DNA of 64,000 bases from Mytilus trossulus (taxonomy: Eukaryota > Mollusca > Bivalvia > Mytilida > Mytilidae). Shown piece after piece: positions 11,830 to 21,103 of the stretch. Every line of letters starts with the position of its first letter. The stretch's first letter is position 1. The position numbers and the translations under genes were made by a program. Below the pieces are notes generated by a model. That model saw nothing but the letters and a program-made list of their open reading frames with translations, was not told where the DNA came from and did no database searches. The stretch lies in assembly GCF_036588685.1 (NCBI RefSeq), contig NC_086386.1, forward strand, positions 21,348,931 through 21,412,930, written 5' to 3'.

Positions 11830-11916
11830 TCTATGCAGTACTCGAGCTAGTCAACAACATAAGTTTGTGTTGTGTTTTTCTTTATATAGTTAAGATGTAT
11901 TAAGTGGAAAGAAGAC
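11830..11916 (+). repeat. Internal split repeat B1
   Basis: 87 bp, identical by eye to B2 at 12236-12322 (offset 406). It begins TCTATGCAGTACTCGAGC and ends TGGAAAGAAGAC, and is joined directly to A2. The B1/A2 junction equals what joining the element's right end to its left end would give, as expected if the internal repeats template the termini through a circle. Confidence 0.9.
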
Positions 11917-12088
11917 TAAAAAATTCCCGAGGCACATAAGTATAACGGGAATTGATTGTCTTCTTGCGCATGTGTAATACATGTACGTGTAGGCGTAGGA
12001 ATTTTTGGCGCCAAAAAATTAGGTTGTAAAGTGACTGTTTTATATAGTTAATTCTAGCCTGTACTTCGTACTGTGAACATCGTATTTT
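11917..12088 (+). repeat. Internal split repeat A2
   Basis: Second copy of the 172-bp A repeat, following B1 without a gap. It is followed by a unique 147-bp segment (12089-12235) present once in the element, then B2. The gag start region is not duplicated here. Confidence 0.9.
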
Positions 12089-12235
12089 TAAGGAAAAAAG
12101 ATTTGCATAATTTTGTATTTGATAAATATATTGATTTTTATGTAGGTTGATTGGCTATACAAACGTAATCGTATTTAGACTTTTGTATCAAAACTTTTTA
12201 TAGCCCTTGAGTCCTAATGACTCGGTTTTTTTTGT

Positions 12236-12322
12236 TCTATGCAGTACTCGAGCTAGTCAACAACATAAGTTTGTGTTGTGTTTTTCTTTATATAGTTAAG
12301 ATGTATTAAGTGGAAAGAAGAC
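12236..12322 (+). repeat. Right terminal split repeat B2
   Basis: Second copy of the 87-bp B repeat; the right boundary of the element is taken where identity with B1 stops (GAAGAC, then ATAC here but TAAA at B1/A2). Confidence 0.9.
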
Positions 12323-13180
12323 ATACAAATTGAATACAATAAGGTGTGAATGATTAATATATCACTGCGAGATGTAAAACAATTAAAAGCAATTACAATA
12401 GCCTTGAACAAAAAGCCCGGATATACAATAATATGCACAGGTAAATGAGAATAATTTTGTTGTAAGGTGAACAGTTGAAATGGAGAATGGTACTATGATT
12501 TACTAAATAAATATATGCATGGTACAAAGACGTCAAAAATTTTAGTTATACCAAACACTTATCAAAGCTAGTATATAAACGAGATATCTTCATGATGTCA
12601 GATTTCGAAAGTTCACCTCAATTCTATGGAATAATGTACGTAGTAAAGTAATTGATAGTGGGTAATTCCCCGACTCATACATTTGAGTTTATTGTATACA
12701 TATAGCTTACGTTCATTGATCTAAACAGCGGAAAGCATTATCGATCATTTTTTTAAACGATCAAAACCAAAGTAATACATTTTGTCGAAATTTATATTTC
12801 TGGCAAGTGTTGTTTCAATCGCCGACCGTGCAAGGGCTGTATAGCTAGTCAAGGTCGTTAAAACTTCCATCATTAAACATTTCAATGCGCGTTCGATACT
12901 GTTTTCAGGTGATTTAAATTGGACGATGACTAAATTATGCTAAACCATCCAACGACATTATGTCTATTGATTTGGATAACATTATGGTAAAAAATATTAT
13001 AATTAAAACCATACAAATTAAACTTACCAAATATCTGCACTGTAGAAGTATGTACAGGTAGAGGTGAAGAATAATGAAGTTCCTCCTTTCATTGAGATTG
13101 TGTTACACATATGAAAATAGATTTAATACATTTGTGGTTTGTAGATTTGGTTTTATAATAACAAAGTTGTTTGCTCTCAT

Positions 13181-13329
13181 CAATATACGAACCTCTTATT
13201 AATATTACTAAAATCCTAACATATATTTATGGACTTTTAATGTTTTTGAGGTGCAAATATAAAGGGTCAATACAAGTCCTTAATTGATTGTTAGGATTTT
13301 AGTTATATTGATAAGAGTTTAGTATATTG
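13181..13329. mobile_element. Small foldback/MITE-like inverted repeat
   Basis: A 149-bp palindromic element. The left arm starts CAATATACGAACCTCTTATT and includes ACTAAAATCCTAACA. The right arm, read in reverse, is CAATATACTAAACTCTTATC... with the same ACTAAAATCCTAACA block. Arms are about 55 bp and 80-85 percent alike, separated by about 40 bp. No ORF. The transposon family is not identifiable, and no clear target duplication is seen. Confidence 0.75.
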
Positions 13330-13894
13330 AGAAAACTACTTTATTATTATAAACCCAGATTTACAGACATTTAATTAACTGTAGCTGCCATAAAAGATCA
13401 CAATGTTCAATTCAGAAAAAAAAACTAGTAGTTTCTAGCGCTCTTAAAGGAGAAACAAATCGATGTTCAAGATAACAGATAGCTCAAAATAAATGTTTTC
13501 AATTGGTTATTAATGATTTGTAAGGAAAATAAAGTTATCGATTTGTAATGAAAGAAAGTTATAATTTTGTAATTGATGAAATGTGTGTTCCTATTTGTCC
13601 GCAATGAACTCAAAATGGCACACCAATATCCAACAACCACAGCTAGTGTGGTATCCATTTCATATATCAGTATATACCGACATAATGTGCTACCTGTAGT
13701 TGTGTGTGGATGCAACAAACAAATAACAAATCTGAATGAATAACTTAATGACTCAAACGGTTTAAAAAATAAAGCAGCAAAGTTTTTGATGATGTATTCT
13801 ACGTTTATTAGGTATCTATATAACAAATGTAAACAAAAAAAAACATAATGTTTTGTAATGTGCATTTTCGTCCTATTTTGTTTTAATTGGCCTT

Positions 13895-14200
13895 GGTTGT
13901 TTCTTAGTAGTGGGTTCGCCTCAAGTGTTTTAAGTCATTGGTTCGATCTTGGGAGGGTGCAAAATAAAACGGAACAGATTTGCTGCATCCCCGCATAGCT
14001 AACAACATCCAGATGTATTAAGAAACATTGGTCGACTAAGAGTCAGAAAACGGGTAGAGTAACATGTCTTTTTGATATCTGTTGGTAGTGTCATGAACAT
14101 GCGACTCAGAATTCATTTCTTGTACAACTCAGATTCAATTATGGTGTAGTCCCGACATGCATTCGAAATTTTTCATTGGACATTAAACACTAGTTCATCA
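13895..14200 (+). mobile_element. tRNA-derived SINE, copy 1
   Basis: The head has tRNA-like polymerase III boxes: TTAGTAGTGG (A box, 13903-13912) and GGTTCGATC (B box, 13940-13948), with GTGGGTTCGCCTCAAGTG between. The body includes ATTGGTCGACTAAGAGTCAG and GGGTAGAGTAACATGTCTTT. The body matches in order the copy at 47485-47740. The 3' end is not clear. Confidence 0.65.
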
Positions 14201-14950
14201 ATTTTTACAATTCTTTAATTAATATATGAAAAATTTATCTACTGAAAGTTCTGGGTCTGATTATTTTTCAATGCATCAGTTTGTGTTGCGAGGATTTATT
14301 CAATTGTACGTGCAAGTGCTTTTATGGACGTATTTCCTGTTTAACAAAATAGGAATATAAGAGACTTGTCAAGATCAGCAATCGTTCGAATAATATTGTT
14401 TATAATAGTCCATTGTACTTTGTGTGCAGCATATGTGCGGTGAACTATAGATGTTAATTTCTGTGTCATTTGGTCTGTAATGGAGAGTCATCTCTTTGGC
14501 AATCATAACATATCTGCTTTTTCATACTTTGTGTACTCAGGAAGAAAAATAAACTATGTTGTAATGCGTGTTCTTTTATATGTCACCGTTTTATTTTAAA
14601 ATGTTTTAAGCATTCAGCATGGATATTAGTATCACCGATAGTCTTAACTAAAATTTGAAAGTAATTACCTACATAAAAATCCGTTATTTAAACAGCATAA
14701 ACGGCATTTGAAATGTTATGCAATAGAATGCGTTTTTCAGAAAAATAACGGTTATCTTCAATTGAAAGCAATCGACATCTAAATCGAAATATTAACTAAA
14801 CATTCATTTACAAGATGACTCACTTTGTGAATCACATGATTCGATAGGGATTAAACTTTGGTATCCTTCGCCTTTTTTACATAATATTTTTAACCCGTTT
14901 TCAATCGTACCCCAATCAATGAAAGTGGTATCGGTGGCAGAGTAAACTAA

Positions 14951-16858
14951 TTATACTCTGCAAAAAAAGAAACGCATAATGAATTTTTTGGAATTTTAAT
15001 ACATATATTTTTAATGGAAAATTTTACAATTACTAACAAAAATATTCACTCAAAAAGTGTTTGATTGAGAAAAGGAAGATGAATTCCTTCGAAATTGATG
15101 AATAAAAGCAATCACAATTAAAGTTACTGTCAATGCCATTAATAAGTACCATCAATGACAACCACTCGCTGCTTAGACAGCTACGTATCTCCTCTGTATG
15201 GATGCTATCAATGTTCTTATGTTGTTGCGTGGAATTGCTCTCCATTCCTGTTACCGTTTCAACATTGATGGAGTTGATCAAGGGTCTTAGGCGGGGTTGA
15301 CGCTTGTGCATACGTTTATCCAGTTTGACCAATAGATGCTCAATATGATTCAAGTCCGGTGATTTGGAAGGCCAAGGTAGCACATTGATGTTATTATGCT
15401 TACGGTTGTCCATTATTAAACGCGCTGTATGAGACCTGGCTTGTCCTGCTGGAATAACGTCATCTGTCGATCAATAAGATGCATAATTTTTACAGAATAG
15501 GGTGAAGGTTTGGTACCATTAAAACCTTTAAACCCGCAGCAATTGTTTGCACCTGTCCTAAGTCAGTACATTTGTAGTTGTCGTTTGTTGATGTGTTTCT
15601 CGTTATTTTATATAGACAAGAACGTTGCTTTTCCCGTTTAAATGCTTAAACACTAGTAATTTTTGGGGCTCGTTATGGCTGTTAGATTTGAGCCAAGGCT
15701 CCGTTTTGATGACCGTACTTGGCCCTATTATGATTTACTTTTATAAATTGTGACTTGGATGGAGAGTTGTTTTATCTGCACTCATACCACATCTTCTTAT
15801 GTCTATGTAAGGTGAGATTGGAGAATTCCGTCTCTGTACCTTTGAGCTATTAAATTACCCGAAACATGTACCAATTTCGTTTAACGGTAAGTCGAATAAG
15901 CTACACCATGACACTTCCTCCATGGAAGCTGTCCACTTCTTGGACAAACGAAGAAGCAAAACGTTTATTCATTCGCCAGTAGACTCGAGTTCTTCCATCA
16001 TGTTTATGAAGCATAAAACGAACCACTGATCCAGATTCTGTGCTAGTTGCAGAATTTCCGTCCTTCAAATCTGTTGTACCTTTGGACTCCATATCGTCCG
16101 TGTAACAGCCACATCATGGGTAAAATACGGCCGTCTAGGTCTAATGCCATGTTGTTGCAGTCGATTGCGGATTGTTTGTTAGCTGATTCTTTTCAATATT
16201 TGTGTTTAAACTGCAGTGGGCGTTGCGATAACTGGTCGATTCCGCAGATGAAATACACGAATATAGCAACCTTGTCCAGGAGTCCGTTGGCGAAATCGAC
16301 CACTCCTTGGGTGGTCCTTAGTACAGCCAGGTTGCTGGTATACATTCCAAAGTCGTGCTCTTGTTTATATTTTTAGTTCTTGCTTCTTCACTTTGGGACA
16401 CTACGGCATGGAGACGAACGTTGACGATATTTAGAATAGCAGGGCATATTTTTAACGTCGTGGTGAAATAAATCTTAAAACTAGGTCCTTATATACGCAA
16501 AAATGTAACAGTTGAGTTGAATTGACCATAAAATTCTCGTGCAAAATTTCGGGGCGAAAAATGTCTTATGGAATTTTAGCTAGTCGCAAATTTCATGTGG
16601 TAGAGAGCCAAATCAAAATAACGGGTATTTAATGTTAATATGCGTTACATGTATCAAAATACAACAATTGACATTTACTAAAAGGGTTCATATTCATAAG
16701 GAGAACAAATTTAATTTCAAATTTGCCTGACTGTGTTTTTGACAGAGTCATTTTCCAAAAAGTTTCATTTTAATAAAGAGAAATGTTTCGGTTTAACAAA
16801 ATGATCTTTTGATAAATCTGCCTGTCCAAGTAACTAAATTTTGTGTTTCTATTGCAGG
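14951..16858 (-). pseudogene. Decayed Tc1/mariner transposon
   Basis: Fragments of a Tc1-type DDE transposase read on the - strand across several frames. From the N-terminal side: a stretch like RNRPVIATPTAV then IRNRLQQHGIRPRRPY (about 16360-16120), RFMLHKHDGRTRVYWRMNKRF with HGGSVMVW (about 16050-15900), then PWPSKSPDLNHIEHLL (about 15380-15330), which is the conserved block with the last catalytic acidic residue (IEH). Frame breaks and stops separate them, so no working enzyme can be made. The probable terminal repeat is CTCTGCAAAAAAAGAAACGC at 14956. A weaker reverse match (TGTGTTTCTATTGCAG) lies near 16842. Boundaries are approximate. The middle also contains an R2 copy (about 15600-15815), inserted later and interrupting the transposase between the two halves. 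Confidence 0.8.
15600..15815 (-). repeat. Dispersed repeat R2 inserted in the Tc1 remnant
   Basis: It contains GAGCCAAGGCTCCGTTTTGA, TGGATGGAGAGTTG and ACTCATACCACATCTTC in the same order as the copies near 42.8, 48.7 and 58.9 kb. Its position between two transposase fragments dates it after the Tc1 insertion. Confidence 0.7.
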
Positions 16859-18115
16859 CGCAACATTTCCATTTTGGTTATAAACTCGACAGAAATACAG
16901 AAACAGATATGCGTAGAAATTATTAACCTTAAATGTGCCTCATTAAGATGTCTGCGGGTATTGTTTTAAACAGTTTTGATTAGAGTCCATGAGTTGGACA
17001 CATTTAGATCTTATAGGAAATAATCATTTGGTGAAAAAAAGTTTCATCTCTACATCGATCATGAGTATTATCAAGGTAAATAATTTCTCCGTTACTTTAT
17101 GGCTGTCAAGTTGAAAAACCGAAAAGGAAATGTACCACCTGCATTTTTTTTTTCATAATAAATTTCTTTTTATTTTCATATGAATATAGTAATAAGTTAA
17201 ACACCTTATGTGCACAATAATTATAATATATAAACAGAAGATATACAACATATTAGATAGACACAGATGAAATAGTTTGAAACATTGCAGAAAATGATTG
17301 CAAGACAAAGGCTGTTTGGATATAAAATACATACGATATATATGTTGTCTATTGTACATCTATGTTTTTATGACAATAAGGGAGTCCAGGGGTTCCGGAA
17401 GCTCTCTGTCCTTATGAATATTTCATTTTTTATGAAATTGTTTTTTTCTATTAATATTTTTTATGGAATTGTTTTTTTCTATTAATATTTTTTCTTATAA
17501 ATTATTGTTTAGTGCTATCATATTTGTTAATGATAGTTTGAAAGCTTCTATAAATGAACATTTTGGTTAACAGAATTGTTAAATTTCCTATATAATTTTT
17601 ATCGGTTTATTTTAGAATACCAAAAACAGAACCAAATCAAAATTCAAAGTTAGTTTTTTTCTATAGCATCTCAAATATCCAGGAGCTAATTATAAGGTCT
17701 TCTAATAATTTTGATATATGTTCATTTGTTTCGACCCCTCCGCACTCTAAACTACACCTTTTGTATCTTTAACTTTTTTAAAGATAAATGTATTCGTGCT
17801 TTCAATTCGATGCATTATACTGTATTGAAATCCCTGCAATTTTGAATTCTTGATTATATAAAAGGGCAATGTATGGATATTTGTTTTTCAATTGTAGTTT
17901 GTATTGAAAATTAATGGCCATTTTTGCTCACATTTGAGTCCTAACTATTTAAATATTACACATGTCTTTTGAATCTCTCTGGGATTTAAAAAAAAACCCT
18001 TCATAAATGAGGTCAAAACTGGGCCGTTTTCTCTCACTAAGTCATTGGGACATAAATTATATTCTTTTAAATATTTTTGTTATTGCATAAATTAGGCCTT
18101 GATATGTTAGGAAAT
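16859..18115. other. A+T-rich intergenic stretch with a 31-bp tandem duplication
   Basis: No gene is visible. At 17431-17492 a 31-bp unit (TATGAAATTG then a T-run, CTATTAATATTTTT) is repeated twice with one mismatch. The remainder is homopolymer-rich and unremarkable. Confidence 0.45.
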
Positions 18116-18119
18116 AAGT

Positions 18120-18480
18120 TTTGATATTGTATACATTTTAAAAGTGAAAAAGGAGTAGGTTCGATATGGGCTGATTTTGTCATAATGGTTCAAGATCGTC
18201 TAATGAAAGATCGTCTGACACTTTTTAAACACTTAAGTGTCTACTTCAGTTGATTCAATTTGTTCATGTGAAAGATTTGAACTGATTTATTCCGTAAAGA
18301 TGCTCAAATTCAATCTTAAATATGAAAAAATATCAATTATGCCATAGTATGCCGTGTTCATTCTTAACTTCATATATGTTATGAATTATGATCAAATACA
18401 ACTTACATATAAATATTAAGAATGAACACGAATGCGGCCAAATGTGTTTTTCAGCTTTTTATAGGGGCCATTGAAAAAAT
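18120..18480 (+). repeat. Left arm of a long diverged inverted repeat
   Basis: The stretch around ACTTTTTAAACACTTAAGTG (about 18219) and the hairpin pair GTGTTCATTCTTA ... TAAGAATGAACAC (about 18354 and 18417) recurs in reverse complement at about 20090-20460. Similarity is patchy, perhaps 70-75 percent. The two arms are about 1.6 kb apart. Confidence 0.65.
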
Positions 18481-19032
18481 TAAAAGTTTCACAAGTATTG
18501 AATAATTTCTAGTAATTCTTCTTGTCCAGTATAATTTTAAACATTTTATGTCTTTTTCAATATTTGTCATTTTTAAAACCTTCTAAACAGTTAGGTTGGG
18601 ATAAAGTGTCTCTTTTAACTTCATCTGGTTTGTTATCCCAGATAAAGGAAAATATTTTGTCAGTAAAATGTTTAAGCTTTGTGCTATTTAAACTAGGTAT
18701 GAACAGTAATGAATATTATAAGTGTTTTAGTCACAGTTATTTTTCCCATTGGGGAGAGTATTTGATTTGTCCAAGTTTTTATGAAATTTTCGATTTCTTT
18801 CATCCTGGGGTTATAGTTTTCAATTATATTTTCAATTTTGTTAAGATCAACTATAATTTTTCCAAAGAAACTATCATGTATATGTGACTCTTAATATTTA
18901 TGTTCAGTATGATTACTAAAGCCATTTCAAGCAAATATGACAGAATTCTGCAAACTTGCGGCACGTAATGAAACCAAATAATAGTATGTGTTTAAACAAG
19001 GTAAGAAAGAATGATACGTTATATATATGTTC

Positions 19033-19139
19033 CGGACCATATGAGTATTTGGACCATACGCGTATGGTCATGACCATATGGGTATATACTCATATGGTCC
19101 GACCATACGCGTATGATCCGACCGTACGCGTATGGTCGG
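19033..19139 (+). repeat. Palindrome cluster, left copy
   Basis: Made of two related palindromic words, ACCATACGCGTATGGT and ACCATATGAGTAT/ATACTCATATGGT, repeated in mixed order over 107 bp. The cluster as a whole is the reverse complement of the one at about 20981-21095, matching unit by unit, so the two can be seen as long inverted repeats 1.85 kb apart. Possible roles include transposon ends or a protein-binding array; neither is shown. Confidence 0.75.
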
Positions 19140-19324
19140 GGTAATTTACACTCTGTTACAGTTTACTTCAAATACGTCTGAACTCTTCATATGGTATGAC
19201 TGTTCATTAAAAAGACGCTATCATATAAGTAATTTTATATTACTTTATATAATCGTAACAAAAAGATTAGCTAAAAATATTAAGTTTCAAATAGTTAATG
19301 TTATTTACTTGTCAAAACTATGAT

Positions 19325-19771
19325 AGAATCATATTCAAAACAGTGTGGTCCTGGCCATTGATTGACGATCTGAATTATCCCATTGACTGGGACAGATTAG
19401 GTGAACGTTTGTCTGTAACGACCATTGCTCACTTCTTACTTATTATAGAATTTAAACTGTGGGGTCACCAAAGGTTCTTAACGTCTTTAATAATAAAATA
19501 ATTCAAAAAAAAAATTATTCAGGAATAACCTTTATGTTTTGATTTATATTATTGATATAAATCAACACATCGTATTATTCCGGATTCGTTTTTCGAATTG
19601 CTTTATTTAGGTGTTGAGAACCTTTGGTGACCCCACAGATTCAGTGTCTTTAACAAGTACATAGTGAGCAGTGGTTGTTACCGACAAACGTTCAACTTAT
19701 CTGTCCCAGTCAATGGGATAATTTAGGTCGTCAATCAATGGCCAGGACCACACTGTTTTGAATATGATTCT
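19325..19771. mobile_element. Foldback element with about 200-bp arms
   Basis: The left arm starts AGAATCATATTCAAAACAGT and includes GTGGTCCTGGCCATTGATTG, CCCATTGACTGGGACAGAT and GTGGGGTCACCAAAGGTTCT. The right arm ends at 19771 and is its reverse complement at roughly 85-90 percent. Arms run to about 19535 and from about 19565. The short centre has its own palindrome, GATTTATATTATTGATATAA at 19541. No ORF is convincing. This is the form of a MITE or foldback transposon; the family is unknown. Confidence 0.8.
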
Positions 19772-20089
19772 AAACGCATTTTATACCAATGGTCATTGCC
19801 GATGTTCATTACCGATGGTTATTACCGATTTGTTATAACGAGTGAATGGCAATATGTCGACTTACAAAAATATTTCAAAAAAGGAGTAGGGCCAGTAAGA
19901 CCCCTGTTTGGCCCCAAAATATAGCAGTTTTACAAAATTGTTAAAATGTAAACTTTTAGTTATTCATTGGGCAGAAGAATGCTTCTGCTACATAAATATG
20001 GGATGTTTTTTACAATACAATGCACATATATAGGGTACTAGCACCATTAAATCATGCTACATTACTGAAATCTTCACAATTCAAGCATT

Positions 20090-20460
20090 TTAGTTAAATT
20101 TTAGACGGTTTCCGTTTAAAACGAAAGTGGCCGCATTCGTGTTCATCCAAAATATTGAAATGGAAGTTGTATTTGATGATCATACATAACATATATAAAG
20201 ATTGAGGATGAACACGGATGCGGCCACTTTCGTTTTTGACAAAAATCATCTGAAAAGTGACATTTTTTCGCATATTTGGTAGATTTTTCATATTTGAGCT
20301 TGAATCGGATCGTTTTTAATGACTAAATAAGTAAAATTCTTTCACATAAATTAATAGAATCATATGAAATAGACACTTAAGTGTTTAAAAAGTGGTCAAC
20401 ATCTTTCGTCAGATGAAACTCAAATTTGAGGCCAAAATCGGTCCTTACCGGACCTATTCT
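20090..20460 (-). repeat. Right arm of the long diverged inverted repeat, with a nested hairpin
   Basis: Reverse-complement partner of 18120-18480 (CACTTAAGTGTTTAAAAAGT at about 20370). Nested in it at about 20117-20238 is a tighter hairpin with ends AACGAAAGTGGCCGCATTCG and its near-perfect complement at CGGATGCGGCCACTTTCGTT. The nested hairpin has the size and form of a very small MITE. Confidence 0.7.
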
Positions 20461-20923
20461 TTTCTTAATGATCTGTTACACAAGAAGTCAATTGAAAGTA
20501 CATGTAACACATTTTATTTAAATTGTCTTGTGAATATGGAGTATTGCAGTCGTGTTACGATATTTGAGATCTAGAGCTTCCTAAAACATCGTAGATATAT
20601 CGGAATGGCCCAAGACCTCGGTATCACTGTACGCAGCTGCAAAAAGGCTAACTTTTCTTTCATTCGCAAACAAAAGATGCAAATGAAAAGGATCGTGCAC
20701 AACCAGGACTAGTAAATGCAAAAAATCTATGATACCGTGTGGAAGTAACTGTCACCTCAAGCCTACATGCAAGAATGTTTTTAGCGATGAAAACTAACTA
20801 GGGCATCAATATTTAATTTTTACGAAGCCTTTGAATTGTAGAATTAATACATTTCATGTAACCATCATTGCTTTTTTATATAGTTTTTGTATTGATACGT
20901 TTATAATATAATTGGAAAAAATA

Positions 20924-21103
20924 CCTATATGGTCCAAATACTCATATGGTCCGGCCCGTTAATAAACAAACGAGTATTATACTCATATGGTCCGACCATA
21001 CGCGTACGGTCGTACCATACGCGTATGGTAGTACCATATGAGTATACGCATATGGTCATGACCATACGCGTATGGTCAAAATACTCATATGGTCCGCAAC
21101 ATA
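20924..21103 (-). repeat. Palindrome cluster, right copy
   Basis: Contains the same ACCATACGCGTATGGT and ATACTCATATGGTCC words as 19033-19139 in reverse order and orientation, plus one extra outlying word at 20924-20955. The ORFs that run through it on both strands are a by-product of the palindromes. Confidence 0.75.

Larger units (their letters stand above)
9936..12322 (+). mobile_element. Compact Ngaro/DIRS-like tyrosine-recombinase element (gag + YR, no RT)
   Basis: A 2387-bp unit bounded by split direct repeats: A1 9936-10107, ORFs about 10132-11795, B1 11830-11916, A2 11917-12088, a unique 147-bp segment 12089-12235, and B2 12236-12322. By eye A1 and A2 (172 bp) are identical, as are B1 and B2 (87 bp). 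B1 abuts A2 with no spacer. This is the split-repeat layout known from Ngaro-type YR retrotransposons. No target-site duplication is seen, as expected for tyrosine recombinases. The two ORFs are a CCHC gag-like protein and a YR. There is no room for reverse transcriptase or RNase H. Identical repeats and intact ORFs point to a recent insertion. It could be a non-autonomous partner of a full Ngaro or a separate small lineage. Confidence 0.9.
12323..14950. other. Intergenic stretch with one foldback and one SINE
   Basis: No coding exon is recognisable; the ORF at 13467-13865 (- strand) is low-complexity hydrophobic sequence. The stretch holds the foldback at 13181-13329, the SINE at 13895-14200 and an R1 fragment (- strand) at about 14410-14530 (TCATTTGGTCTGTAATGGAG). 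The rest is A+T-rich without visible structure. Confidence 0.5.

Noticed and set aside
13467-13865. A 132-codon - strand ORF
   Set aside because: Low-complexity Leu/Phe/Tyr-rich translation of A+T-rich DNA with no homologous look.
18522-18887. A 121-codon ORF, hydrophobic
   Set aside because: Its composition follows the A+T-rich background, it lies among inverted repeats, and it has no motif.
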